This document shows positions 7,517-20,100 of a DNA stretch of 50,780 nt, piece by piece. Position numbers and translations under genes: made by a program. The stretch is from the IMG/VR virus record IMGVR_UViG_3300026097_000031, positions 1 through 50,780 of that record; one strand, written 5' to 3'. Within the stretch, counting starts at the first letter, position 1; each line of letters opens with the position of its first letter. The notes below the pieces were generated by a model, which saw only the letters and a list, made by a program, of their open reading frames with translations, did no database searches and was not told the origin of the DNA. The DNA is from a virus.

Positions 7517-7622
7517 CTTCATCGACCTCAGGGGAAATGTGTTGGTCTTCGGTTTCCTCAACAACAGCAACCTCGACAGGTTCCGTCTCGCGCTCAGGCG
7601 CGAACTTCACGGCAGGGTTCAT
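7482..7622 (-). CDS. 46-aa acidic protein coupled between two membrane proteins
   Basis: ATG 7622 overlaps the previous stop (ATGA). The protein is MNPAVKFAPERETEP followed by a run rich in E, D and V. It overlaps the downstream membrane-protein start by 35 nt. It is too short for usual ORF lists. The overlap pattern supports it; the function is unknown. Confidence 0.55.
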   Translation of the reverse strand: MNPAVKFAPERETEPVEVAVVEETEDQHISPEVDEDEEHESFEVSG

Positions 7623-7852
7623 GACGCATCAACCCGACCGAACCGGGCATCCTTCGGATTCAACCAAGACGCAAGAACCGCTACAGCGGAAGATGCGGCA
7701 GGGATAACCCATTGCTGCCAATTATCAAACGAGAGAGTTCCCGTGTCGGACCAGTCAGCAGTCATCACCACAAGGAACGTGCCCAAGAAAACAGACAACG
7801 CATGCCCCAGCGGCGTGTTAGCCAACCAATTTTGAATCTCTTTAGGATCCAT
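7619..7852 (-). CDS. Holin-like membrane protein
   Basis: A 77-aa protein, ATG 7852. Hydrophobic segments at ~15-32 (GHALSVFLGTFLVVMTAD) and ~49-64 (VIPAASSAVAVLASWL) are separated by a polar loop, with a charged C-terminus (NPKDARFGRVDAS). This matches the two-helix class of small actinophage holins. It is the first gene of the lysis cluster after the internal virion genes. Confidence 0.7.
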   Translation of the reverse strand: MDPKEIQNWLANTPLGHALSVFLGTFLVVMTADWSDTGTLSFDNWQQWVIPAASSAVAVLASWLNPKDARFGRVDAS

Positions 7853-7882
7853 TACTGCTCCAGTTTCGTACTTGTCGAATGC

Positions 7883-9055
7883 TTAACGCGCTTGCTTCTG
7901 CTTCAACGCGCTATTACTAATAGCGGAACTTCCCGAAAAGCGGGAACGTTCCTGACTGGCGAAACGCTTCTTACGTTGACCAGCCTCAACAGCGCCCGAC
8001 AACCCGAACGCTTCACGAATCAAATCCGCCTGACTTGCTTCCTCGCGAGCCAACGCAGCGATCCGTTCATAAGCCTTACTTTCATTCGAAACCGTTTTGA
8101 ATGTCGCAGACGACATGTCAAACGTTGAACCGAACTGAGTGCCAGCGATCTCGTCACGCAGAATGTCACTCAAACCAACACTCTGAGCCCTAGCGCCACC
8201 AGCAACATTCGCCTGAGATAGTCGCTTCTGGTACTGCGCATCCAAAGCCTCAATGGCCCGCTCCGGGTCGAGCACATACTCGACCATCTCAATATCCGTC
8301 AAACCATAAATGCTGCGCAGTTCCTGCTTAACGAAATCATTCGTGTTGTAGTTAATGAAATTCTTCGCAACGGTAACCCGGTCCGTTACTTCCTGCGGGG
8401 AAACATCGTTAACGATCCAGTCCGTGATGTCCTGATTAGTTCCCCAAATGGCTCCATCCGGAAGCCCCGATAGGGCGTTCCGGTAGCCAGACTCCAACGC
8501 CACATACGCTGCCGCTGTCGGCTCCGGGCGAGGAGGCAGACCCTGCGCGGCACGCTGCGCATTGATAGCACGCAGTTCCTTAATAGCGGGGAACCGGTTA
8601 TCGAAAGCCTTCTGATACTCCGGATCCCTCGACAAGATCGACATGATCGTGTCGGAGTCGTTATAACCCTGCTCAACGTACTTACGTACGCCACCCCACA
8701 AAGACATCAAACCGCTCGACTGGAAGAAACCTTCCATCGAAGCCAACGCAGCATTAACACGCTGCTTCTCCTGATCAGCGGCTAAACGCTCATCCTCCGC
8801 TTTACGCCAAGCACCATAATCAAAACCAGAATCCTCACCGCTAGAAGTCTCCGTCGTCCCCGCTGTTTGGACAGGGCCCCACGAGTTAGCGTGATTCACC
8901 ACAGCAGCAGCAACATTCGCGTTACCCGACTGTTGCGCATACTGGTACGCCTGCTGAGCGAAACCATCAGCAGCAGCACGATCACCACGGTTAATGGCGT
9001 TCTGCGCTGCAAGCATCACATTCTGCGCCTGCTGCGAATACCAATTGATAGCCAT
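7883..9055 (-). CDS. Internal virion-like protein (390 aa)
   Basis: ATG 9055 overlaps the previous stop as TGATG. Largely helical and Gln/Ala-rich at the start (WYSQQAQNVMLAAQNAI). The central part, with RDPEYQKAFDNRFPAIKELR and WIVNDVSPQEVTDRV, resembles virion-internal helical proteins of actinophage podoviruses. The C-terminus is basic (QRKKRFASQERSRFSG to KQKQAR). It is the last of three co-transcribed medium-size genes after the giant protein gene, an arrangement like the T7 ejection proteins. The role is inferred from this context. Confidence 0.65.
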   Translation of the reverse strand: MAINWYSQQAQNVMLAAQNAINRGDRAAADGFAQQAYQYAQQSGNANVAAAVVNHANSWGPVQTAGTTETSSGEDSGFDYGAWRKAEDERLAADQEKQRVNAALASMEGFFQSSGLMSLWGGVRKYVEQGYNDSDTIMSILSRDPEYQKAFDNRFPAIKELRAINAQRAAQGLPPRPEPTAAAYVALESGYRNALSGLPDGAIWGTNQDITDWIVNDVSPQEVTDRVTVAKNFINYNTNDFVKQELRSIYGLTDIEMVEYVLDPERAIEALDAQYQKRLSQANVAGGARAQSVGLSDILRDEIAGTQFGSTFDMSSATFKTVSNESKAYERIAALAREEASQADLIREAFGLSGAVEAGQRKKRFASQERSRFSGSSAISNSALKQKQAR

Positions 9056-10071
9056 CACACCACCGAACCAGGATCGTTAGAAAGGAACCCAAGATCGCGG
9101 AGGAATTTCTGCCCCGTGTTCAACAAAGTGTTCTTCCCGTTAGTTGTGTTCTGCCACTCCGAAGACTGCCGAAGAGCAGTCTCAAACTCATACAACGTCA
9201 TCGCCTTAGGAGTGCCATCCTCCGCAACACCGTTCAACGCCTTCGAAATCCACGGATCATCCAGACTCACATCGCCCCGCTCCAGCACACGCCGCATAGC
9301 CGACGTGTACGGAGAGGCAAGTTCGTTCACCGAAATACCGGCCTTAATCTTCTCACCGAAAACAGGAAACCTTTGAGCAGCCTGATCCCGAATCGTCTGC
9401 TCCCAATAGTTCTTATCCGTGTTATTGAGGGCGATAGAGTCCGCGACCTGCTTGTACCAGCCGTCACTAAACTCAACCCCGTTATTGATCGCTAAAGAAC
9501 GCAGCGAATCCAACGTGTCATCGATAGCACCCGTCGTACCCTCGACCCCTCCCGGGGCGAGGAACGACACCACAGCCTCCTGCGACCGGTTCTTATAACC
9601 GCCATAAACCCAACGGCGAACCATTTCCTTACCGGCCTCAGTATCCAAACCAAGAGAATCAACCGGGATACCAAGGTTCACCGCAGAGTTCTTAATCTCC
9701 TGCCGGGCGTTCTCTAAAGAACGCTCCCACGGCTCCCCACCTTCCTGCTCCTGCTTATATGCGGCAAGGGCGGAAGCAGTCTCATAGCCCGCGTCACGTG
9801 CCCAGTTCTTAACCGCAACTTTAAATCTTTCCGCTGACCATTCCTGGCGGACCGCCTCTTCGAATAACTCCTGCAGTTTCGGATCCGAATCGATGACAGC
9901 GACCGTGTATCCGTATTCAGCGCGAGCCGCCTCAACGGTGAACGGATCCGCCATCGGATCATCAGGGTTCTTCTCGTTGTACTTACGGACCTCTTCCTCC
10001 GTCAACAACTCATCGTTGTTCGTGTCCGCCTCAGTCTTCTTCTTCGCCTCAGGCTTCTTGTCCTCAGCCAC
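9055..10071 (-). CDS. Internal virion-like protein (338 aa)
   Basis: GTG 10071 overlaps the preceding TAG. The N-terminus is highly charged (KKPEAKKKTEADTNNDELL). Next comes a helical segment with IDSDPKLQELFEEAVRQEWSAERF, and then a region with WYKQVADSIALNN and WEQTIRDQAAQRFPVF. Segments of this type occur in internal structural proteins that share repeats across the same operon. No enzymatic motif is seen. Confidence 0.65.
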   Translation of the reverse strand: MAEDKKPEAKKKTEADTNNDELLTEEEVRKYNEKNPDDPMADPFTVEAARAEYGYTVAVIDSDPKLQELFEEAVRQEWSAERFKVAVKNWARDAGYETASALAAYKQEQEGGEPWERSLENARQEIKNSAVNLGIPVDSLGLDTEAGKEMVRRWVYGGYKNRSQEAVVSFLAPGGVEGTTGAIDDTLDSLRSLAINNGVEFSDGWYKQVADSIALNNTDKNYWEQTIRDQAAQRFPVFGEKIKAGISVNELASPYTSAMRRVLERGDVSLDDPWISKALNGVAEDGTPKAMTLYEFETALRQSSEWQNTTNGKNTLLNTGQKFLRDLGFLSNDPGSVV

Positions 10072-11162
10072 TAGTACTCCAACTCGTTAATGACCTGCTG
10101 GAACGCATCCATGTAGGTGGTGGCTGCCGCATACTCACCAGCACCCTCCTGGCTTGCAGCCCACTTCTCAGCGAACAAAGTCGAATCGAAACCGCCAGTC
10201 TGCTCACTCGTCGACGTAGTACCCGCCTGGGAGCGGACACCCTTCGTCACCGTCTCCACCGGGTTGAACCGTTCATTACGGTTCAACTGCTTCACAAACT
10301 CCTGGATCTCACGATCAGACGCACGACGACCAAGATACGAAGCAAGCGAATCGTTCAAGATTCGCTCCGCCGTTGAAGCGTTCGTCAAGTTCAGGCTCTT
10401 CGAAACGTTCGTGAAAGCCTGCGGGCCGACACCACCAGCACCATTCGTGGCACCGCTGCCGCCGTTGCTTTGCTTCACCAACTTCCGCAAAGCCTCCTGC
10501 ACGCTTTCACCCGTGACAGCCGCCATCTGCACCGCATCCCGGAACGCGCCACGAGCCATAGCAGGGGTCACCTGATCGGTTCCCATCATTGCTTTAGCGG
10601 CAGAGTACGAAAGTTCCTCCACGCCTTTACCGGCAACGTCACCGAACGGACCCATCGCTAGCAGGTCACCCTGCGAAACGAAATTGTTTAAACCACCAGG
10701 TGCATACGCGTCACCAGACCCGAAAATGTTTCCATCTTTGCCGCCCTGGAAACCTTCAACGGAAGCCTCAATCTTGACTTTCTGAGTGGGGTTGTACTGC
10801 CCTGGCAGGTATCCCCCGGACGAAGACTGATTAACACCCTGCGCTGCTTCATCTTCCGCAGACGCTTCGTTTAAAGCAACCTCTGCGTCATCCTCACTCA
10901 TCGAAGGCAAATTCTGGCTACTGTTACCGCCTTGACCGTCGCGTGGTGTCGGAGTTCCCTCCACACTATTCGGGTTCTCCTCCGGGCCGTTAGCACCCAT
11001 GAACCGGCCAGTTGGTTGCGGGGGACCATTAGGCACCCGCACCATCTCCACGGCACCAACCGGGATACGACTCCCATCAAGATTGTCAATAGTCGGATCC
11101 GTCGGAGAAGACTCGTAAGCCTTGTTCCCATTATTGGGATCAATGTAGTAAATGTCAGCCAT
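10071..11162 (-). CDS. Internal virion-like protein (363 aa)
   Basis: ATG 11162 overlaps the giant gene end by 8 nt, behind GGAGGTTTCTA. The first ~150 residues are low-complexity (G, N, S, P, E), suggesting disorder. The C-terminal ~180 residues are helical, with LNDSLASYLGRRASDREIQ and EFVKQLNRNERFNP, a pattern met in internal virion proteins of related phages. It is probably co-assembled with the giant protein. Confidence 0.65.
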   Translation of the reverse strand: MADIYYIDPNNGNKAYESSPTDPTIDNLDGSRIPVGAVEMVRVPNGPPQPTGRFMGANGPEENPNSVEGTPTPRDGQGGNSSQNLPSMSEDDAEVALNEASAEDEAAQGVNQSSSGGYLPGQYNPTQKVKIEASVEGFQGGKDGNIFGSGDAYAPGGLNNFVSQGDLLAMGPFGDVAGKGVEELSYSAAKAMMGTDQVTPAMARGAFRDAVQMAAVTGESVQEALRKLVKQSNGGSGATNGAGGVGPQAFTNVSKSLNLTNASTAERILNDSLASYLGRRASDREIQEFVKQLNRNERFNPVETVTKGVRSQAGTTSTSEQTGGFDSTLFAEKWAASQEGAGEYAAATTYMDAFQQVINELEY

Positions 11163-14100
11163 TAGAAACCTCCACCAAATCCTCAGTCCTCAGGTACTTG
11201 TCACCGCTGAAGAACCGACGATGCATGTAACGGAAGTCATCATTAATGTCGCCAATGTTTGACACCCGCTGCTCAACCACTCGCTTCAAAGCAGCATTCG
11301 ACTTCGCATCAATATTCCCCGAACCACCATTAGCGGCAGCCTCTTCCAACTTCTCAACAACCCAATTCCGGATCGTCACGAACTCCTGAATCGCATACAC
11401 ATACTGCTGCTGACGATTCATCTCCGTATACGGAGTGTCCTCCGGAGGGCCATACTCACGCATGAAGTCCTCATCGTTCAACACCAGATACAAAGCGTTA
11501 ACGGAGTTAACCCACCGGCCACCATTAACTTCCTGGAACTCCGCATACCACGGCTGGAACTCCTCAGACTGCGCCATCTTCGCAACAATCTTCCGCTTAG
11601 CAAGATTGATCACATCAGTAGAAGAACCACGCTGCTCAGCCAAAGCCTCAATACGAGTCACCTCAGCGTTGTACTTCTTCCAACCCAACTCGATCCGCGA
11701 ATCCGTCTCCAGCAGGCTCTCCGCAGCACCACCACGGAAAGTACGACCACCCGACCCAGGGATCGGGCGGTCCATCTGCCACGCATACACATTCGGATCG
11801 AAACCCTCGCCCGTGTTGAAAGGCTTCAACACCATGTTTATGTACTTAGCGTCCGGGCCGATAGCAGCCAACTCACCAACCAGCGGCTCAAACTTCGTTG
11901 CCGCCTCATACTCACCAAGGTCAGCAGCCATACCAGACTGGTTGCCGCTCTTCGAACGCGTGTACCGGAAGAACTCCTTGCCATACCGCTCAATGAAAAC
12001 TGCTTCCATCTCATCCAGCGACCAGCCCTCATCGAAACCCTGCTGCTGAATGGAACGCCAACCATCAATATAGAACTGGTACTTCGACTGGAACTGTGGA
12101 CTGAACGGGGCTGTAGCCGAAACAAGACTGCGGAAAGTTTGGAACTGCATCGCATCCTGAACAGCGTCCTTATACTTCGGGGGATCACCAACCCTGTCGT
12201 TCAAATCCCAATCAGTCATGCGGGTGCGGTGAATCTCCGCAGCAGCAGAAGCCAACTGGGAACTCGACTCGCCACGAAACTGCGTGATAATGCGCTTCGC
12301 CCAAGCAGGCGCATACTGCTCCACGGCAGCATCAATCAGATCCTTCTCCCGCGTAGGCTGCCCGAACGGGACAGCCCGCGAAACCAAAACCTCACCCAAC
12401 GTCCCATCAGTAACAATGGTTTCCTCATCGTTACCAAGTTTGAACGTGAAATCACCATTCGACTGAATCATCGACGTGATGTCCGGCCGGATCGCCGCAA
12501 ACCACGACAACGGCACAGAAACCAAAGGCGACGAAGTAGGGATCAACGGGAACTCACCCTGCAGCATCATGTCCACAGAACCCTTAGGAATCTTGACCGT
12601 GGATTGAGGACCGATCACGTCCTCAAACCAACCAAGATCCTCCTCCGGCACCTGGAAGAAAATGCTCGACGCATTCGAAGAACCCAGTTTCCGAACCATC
12701 GCCAACGTCGGAGACGAAGGCCCCGACACCCGCTGATTATCATCATCAACAGTCCAACCAGCACGATCCGGAGCCGAATCAACCATCGCATACCGAACCA
12801 GATTCTCCGGCCGCGTCTTCGGAACCTGATACAGCCAGAACTTCGCGGCACTAGCCCAAGCCGGGAAGAACGGAAGAATCAACCGCATCGCGTTAGCGAA
12901 AGTCGACACACGTTGAATCGTGTACAAGTTATCCCGCAAAGTAATCAACGATTCCTCGCGAGCAACACGAGCCATGTCCTCCAGCATTTGAGGAGTAAAC
13001 TCCTCAAACCCCTGCTCCGCATAGTTGTCAACCTGCTGCTGCATGCTCTCCCGGAACCTATTACGGAAGAAAGGAGAACGAGCCAACTTATCCTCAGGTA
13101 GCGTGCCAATCACGCGCATGATCCCACCGATAGCACGCTTATATAGGCCCTTGTCGTACTCGACCGCGTTCCCCAGGAACGGCTGCAGGCCAGGTCGCGG
13201 ACCAATCCGCGACCGAAGCAAATCAGCAGTCACCACCTTGTTCGGGTCCAGCATCGCCTGCTGAACCAACTCGTCAGGGAAATACGTATCAAGAATGCTG
13301 CGACGGTCAGCGAGGATCGCGACCACATCGTCACGCATACCCTCCGTCAGAGTTTCCCTCGACACAAGATCCTTGAACTCTTCAAAGTCAGGAAGTTTCC
13401 GCAAAGCGGAACGGCCACGATCTGTCTCAAACAGTTCCTGAATGATCTCGTCGTCAGTCTTCCCTTTCAGGATCCCCTCACCGATCAGGTCGTTACTGAA
13501 GTGACGCTCACCGAAGTTAGCCAAACCATTCCAGTACTCATCCGTGTAAGGCTGCAGGACCATTTCCCGCTGCGTCATCTTCATGCCGCGACCAGTCATG
13601 TCCGCCAAACCGAACATGTCCGCAGCAACACGATCATTGCTGGAAATCAACTGTTTCCACAACGAAGCCTGCTCCCCGAAAGCAGAGGGGATCTCCACCT
13701 CGCTCTGCTCGAAATCGCCATTAGGAGTTTTCGTCGTGTACTTCAACTTCTCATTCAACTGGCCGCCACTCCAAATAGCGCCGCCAGTCTTCTTACGCTT
13801 CGTCATGCGATTGTTTAAACGCTCCAGCGCCTTATCAACATTCGCTTGACGTTCCGCAACCTGAGAGTCCAGGCTCCTAGCCTGCGACTCCAAATCCTGA
13901 ATCTTCGTGTTCGTCTCGATGTAGCGATCCGACTTCGCCAACATCACCTGAGCGGCACGATCAACCTCGTCCTGAGCCAACGCCGCACCATACGCGGCAC
14001 CAGCATCGCGAGTACCAATCAACTCCGACTGTGACAGTTTCTTACCATTAGGTAAAAGAACATAGTCGAAACCATCATTGGCCATCTGCACCGCGAGGCG

Positions 14101-17100
14101 GGCCTTAGCCGCCTCCGGAATGTCCATCCCCTCCATTACGCGAGGAGCAGTATTAACATCCAGGCCGGTACGTCGAGCGATCTCTAACGCGTCAGCGTTA
14201 ACGAGATCCAACACCGGACCGACCTCATTCGCTGGAGCCTTCGACGGCATCAACTGCGGAATAGACTCTTCCGTGATCTCCGTCGCAGCGCCAGGGCGGA
14301 AGAAAACTTCCGCCTCATTCGAATGACCCATAGCCACAATGTCCCCACGACGCACCACGTAGTAACGCATCGTGTCATCCTGACCATAACCCCGGCCCTG
14401 CCAGCGAGGATCCAGCGAACCATTCACGTACGGGGCACCCGAATCCGGTGTGCCCCGGCGGGCAATAACAACCTGCTCATCGAACCCAGCGTTCCTCAAC
14501 TGCGTCTGCAACGTTTGCTTATACGTATCATCAGTCGCAGCGAAAACGAGATAGTCACCTGGGAATTCGCTGTCCAATACCCAGCCATCCATGCTGGCCT
14601 TGATGTTCTCATCCAGGAGAACATCCAAGTCATCATCGATGACAGACGCGAACTCCCTCACGGCCTCATCCGTTTGGCTAGCGCCAAGACGCTCTACCGT
14701 CTCATCAATAGTGAACACGCCAGGCTGCAAAGCCTCCTGGTTCACTTCCTCAGCAGCCTCCGACATCCAACCCGGGTAATTCGCGTCGATGTTGTTTCCG
14801 CCGTTGTAAACCTTGTCCGTCGCCAACTGCATCGAGTAGCCGCGAGGCGCGGTGAAATCAGGAGTGATGACCTTGCCGTAGCCGTTCTCCCGGGCGAACT
14901 CCAAAGCCAGTTCCTTCGTGATACCGGAACCAGTAATGGTGCTGGGATCATCAATAGCGTTAACGAGCGTTGCTGCCGGACGGGACTCCATCGGCAAAAC
15001 ACCAGAACGCAAACCAATAGGCGTTGACAGGATTTCGTCACGGCCCAACTTGGCGGACATTTGACGATCAACAAAGTCCATGTTCCGCGTCGCAGAGGAC
15101 TGCTGAATATGCGTACCGAAACGCTTTTGATGTTCAGTTGCCTGGAACATCAATTGACGCATACGGTCATTGAAAAGATTCTGCAAGTTTTGGATGGAAT
15201 CCATCATGCCCATGTCTGCGCCAGCGTCCATCCGCCACGCATCCCAATAGCGGTACAGGCGGTCACCTAACGGGCCCCCCTGTTCCACTTCACGTACGAT
15301 CCTCGTGACCAGATCATTGGCTATCCTGTCACGCATAAGGTTGACGTAATCGTCGTAGTCGTATCCCCTCTGCTGCGCCACAGCGCGCAGCAGCCTCTCA
15401 TAACCATTGTCTCTAGCGCGTTCCAAAATTGAATCGAAAGCAACCCCAGGGACTTTCCAGTCAGCGATCTCACCATGAGCGCGGTAGATACCAGATGCGC
15501 CATTATCGAACTTCGCTAACACAACACGACCGTCGTCCAATGTTCTCAAAAACATATTCTCGCCAGCCGGGCCAAGAGCATCAAAGTTCATGATCAACGC
15601 GTCTTCCGCGATCATCGTGTGAAGAACCCGATCCAAATACTGCGCCTCTTTTTCCGTCAAACCACGTGCTAAAGCCTGACCCACCGACTCGTAGGAAGAC
15701 ATGTCCTCCATGTATGACCCGTAGGCGAAACGCCGATCCGGTGTTTCGTCCGCGAATTTCACCATCGTCGACGAGCGACGTACAGGAGCAATCGAGTAAT
15801 CCAAGTCAATGAACATCTCCAGGAAACCCTGCGCAGGATCGTCATAATCCTTCACATAGAAATCCTGCAACCCAGTCGTGTCAGTCCACACGCCAGAGTT
15901 ACGCCCATACGTGTAGCCACCCAGTTGACCCTGGACACGCTCATTCATTGTCGGGAAAACGCGAGGCTGCTGACCCGTTGGCGCTTTCCACGCGGCAGCA
16001 GTCGGCACCGGGAGAGCCGTATCCTCTTCACTTAACGTGACACGGTAAACAGGGACACTCTGACCCTTAGCCTCGTTCCACTCGTCTCCAGTTTTCGTGA
16101 GTCGTACACCACGAGGCAACACAATCTCTTGCTCATAGTTGTTGCCAATGAGACGGTCGAATGACGCGTACGGGACACCAGGGTCAACATCTAAAAAGTA
16201 TTTGTAGTCAGTACCGTCAACACCAATGAACGCAGGGTTCGTGCTTGTTGACAAGTAGGCTGGGGTTGGGCTGTCCTCCAGGGCCGGGAAACCACTCTCA
16301 CGGTAAACACGCATCGGTTTAGTTCCCGCTACAACATGCGTGTTCAACGTCACGTAGTCCATGCCGGTGATCAACGGAGCCGCGAAATCATTGGCATCTA
16401 TCGGCCTGCCATCCCACAAAGCACCATTAACGTTGTCGTAACCGGAAACCTGGTACTGGTTCATGCGGTAAATGGACTGGGCTAACATGTCGAAACTGTC
16501 CTCAGCGTCGAGTGGAACTAATGCGTTCACCATGTCACGGAACTCCGTGTCATCCATCAGATGACCCTTTTCCCGTAGCCAGTCCACATACTGCGGATCC
16601 GAAATGTCCGAAAGCCGCAACTCAACTTGCTTACGAACAACCGGATCCAGTTCCGCAGCCTTCATAGTGCGGGCAATATCAACAATCAACCGTGCAGGCG
16701 GATTCGCCTCCATGCGCACACCAGGCCGGTCAGTTAAATATGTTTCCATATCCAGCCACGCTGGGGCACCATCGAAGTATTGCCACTCATCCAAGCCAGT
16801 CTCTATCTGCGACATTGGATCAAACATGTACGGTTGAACACCGCTGGTGTTTTCGTTCCAGAAAGGATCAAAGTAGCGAGGGTTGAAAAACCTCGATCCC
16901 GACTCCTTAACTTCTCGCTGGAAGTTAATATGTCCATTCTTCAGATAGGACCTGGTCGCATCTTTATGCATACGAAGAAGGTCGAAAGAGGGGCGACCCC
17001 TATCGTTAAATTTCTTATCGAAAACATCGTCCGCTTTGCTGCTGCGCAGTCGAATAACAACAGGAACCATTTCGTCCGCGTTGTACTGCGCAGCGCCAAG

Positions 17101-20100
17101 CACGCGCCGCGCACCATCAGCCAAAACCATTCGACCGTCATAACCTGACGGATCACCGAACGCGTCAATAATGATCGGCGAAGTCCACTCCGACGCTGCT
17201 GCCCGGGAAAAATCAACAGGATCCACCGTGTCGACCGTGTTGTACAGAGTATCTTCGAAGATCTCTGCCAAATGCCCGGCTTTCACATAACCGATTGCGT
17301 CGTTGTACTTCCCGTACCCACCAAGCGGGTCCGTGATACGAGTCATCTTCGGGTAATCACGGACAGGTGAAAACGTGTAAACGTCAGAATACTGATACAG
17401 GCGCTGCCACAGTTCATCCCAGTAAACACTTGGATCCATATGCACCTGGTTCCAGTTGTCACCGAAACCACCAGGACGCAAATCAAGAGTGCCACCACCG
17501 ACCTGCATCCGTGCGCCACGGATGCTGTCAATAGCATTCTCCGGAATGATGTTGATCTCATTCAAGATCGTTTCCGGGTTGCCGCCCTTCAAATAGTTCT
17601 CATCGAACCACGCCATCGGATCATGCAGAACCTCATACTTGCCGTTCTGCGCATCAATAACCCGAACCGGGATACCAGCCTGGCCACGTGTCTGATCAAG
17701 CCACCGCGACAAAGCAGTCAACTGCAAGCGAGCCTGACCTGCTGGGCTACTGTCGAACTTGTTCAGGTCTTCCTGTGTCAGCCATCCACCGACACGGAAA
17801 TCATCACGGATCGTCTCATCAACGGTTTGCCGTTGAATCGACGCGAACATGTCATCAGCGGGAAGACCCCTAACCCAGCCCGCTTCCTCCAAACCCTGCA
17901 CCAAAGCAGGATCAATCAGGACCTCATCAACGTTGTCATAGAAATCACGTCGACGTTCAATCTTCCCCTCGATCCGTTGCCACACAACGGACTCACCAGG
18001 CTGCCTACGTTTCGCCTCCTCGCGAGCAACCTTGATCGCGGACAGGCGGCGAGCCTGCGCGATCATCGCCTCACTCTTCGCCTTCTCCTCAGCGATCTTC
18101 TCCTTAACCTGGCTGCTCAACCGAATCCGGTCAGCCAAAGCAGAAGACTCAGCGTCCAAAGACTCACGCAACGCACGCATCGTGCCCTTCGTTCCATAAC
18201 GCATAGGGCCATGCACAACGAAGTTCTTCACGTTACTCAACCGGTCGGCAGCGTTCGAAGCGAGATTCACCCACTTCATGTCATTCGCTGAAGCGACACC
18301 GCGAGCGTTCTTGTAACCGGGGAACTGCGACGCATACGCCATCTCACGCAAGTTCGACTCAGCAACGTTACGCAGCGTGTAACCCAAACGCATCAAAACC
18401 AGAGGACGCCAAATCACGTCAATCGTGTTCAAGATACTTGTCGCACTCATGCCAACGTTCGACGCGGCACCCGACAAGCCACCCTTGTTGATGCGGAAAG
18501 CCTGATCGATGAAACGGAAATCAAGCAGAGGCTTACCCTCAGCGAGATCAGACTGGAACTTCGTTCCCTTCAGTTTCTCCTGAAGGTCCTTCACCACATG
18601 GATCTCGTTACTGGGTTGATCCCAATACCAGCCCCGGTCGCGGATCTGATCCGCGATCCGGTTACGCATCCGGTTCACACCCATCAGCACGTTCTCAGCC
18701 TGACTGAAATTCAAGCCATAAAACTCAGCCATCTCCATGAACATTTGCTTTTCGAAATCATCGAAAGCAGCCCAACGGGAAACCTCATCAGGTGCCGAAA
18801 GGACACGGTTGTAGAAACGATCACGGAACTGCACAGCGGTCTCCAACCGCTGCTGCTTCACCCACGCATCAAACTCGCCACTCGCAACGAACTCATCCCA
18901 CCGCTCCGGCGACATCGAATCGCGTTTCTCATTAATGGCACGCTTCGCCGAAGGCATCCAATCGCCAGCAACAGGATCAATCAAAGCATCATCAGCGACA
19001 CTCGTGGGACGGCGAGACAACTTCCGCAACAGAGGATTAGTTGTTAAAGCCGACTCCATCTCAATAAGCGACTCACGAGCGTTACGCACCTCAGCCCAGC
19101 CACGGATCCGCTTCGTACGCATGTACGAAGCGCCACCCCTAAACACGCGGATAGTGCGGCCCCACGTGCCGCCAGCCTGATACGCCTTCGAAGTCCACAA
19201 GTTCTCACCCGTGATCCGCTCATAGCGGGCACGAGCCTTACGTGACTGAGACTGGACACGAGAAGTGCCCATACTGCCGTACTTACCAACATTCAACTTA
19301 GAGATACGGACAGCACCGCGACCGCTCGCCACACCAGTAGTGAAATCCACCGCTGTACGGATCGGATCGAAAGGCTCCAGAATGTCCTGCGCCTCATCGA
19401 CCACCTTCTGCAACTGGTCATTCTGAGCGTTCAAACGCTGCAACCAGTTATCAAAATATGGGGTTAAACCACCAGGAGTGTTCGGGGAAGTGATCGACTT
19501 GCGGCGTTGAACCTCTTCGATCTCCGACAGCAACTCTGCCCGTCGAGACTGCGCATACGTCAACGCGTCAAGGGCCGTGAAGTTCTTCCCACCAATGTCG
19601 AGAGTTTGCTCATCCATACGGGCAGCGATCCGGCCGATAGCGTCCTGATCGCCACCAAGAGCCATCAAAGAATCAAACGCCTCATCAGCAGTTTTAGTGG
19701 AACCAAGAATGTCAGCGACCAAAGCCGGGTTCGAAGAATCCAATGCGATCTCATGCTGAGCCATGTACGTTTTCGGAGTGGCAGCGATCTCCATCGACAA
19801 GTCATAAATAGCGGTACGTCGCCCAGCCTCACCAGCAGTCTCCGCGAACGACTTACCCAACTCGAACTGGGCACGGGCCTTCGTCCGATCCTTCAAAGAA
19901 GTCATCCACACCGTGGTCAACTTCTGGGCACCCTTACCGGCGACCTTGAAAGCAAGCACCTCAGGTGCCAGCCACCACGCCACGGCAGCATCCAAACCAC
20001 CAGAAATCCAGCGGCCCCAACCTTGATCGGTTGCGGACTCCAACTGGCGCATGTCGCTAATATCGAACTCTGATGACAAACCAATGTTCGCGGAATACAT

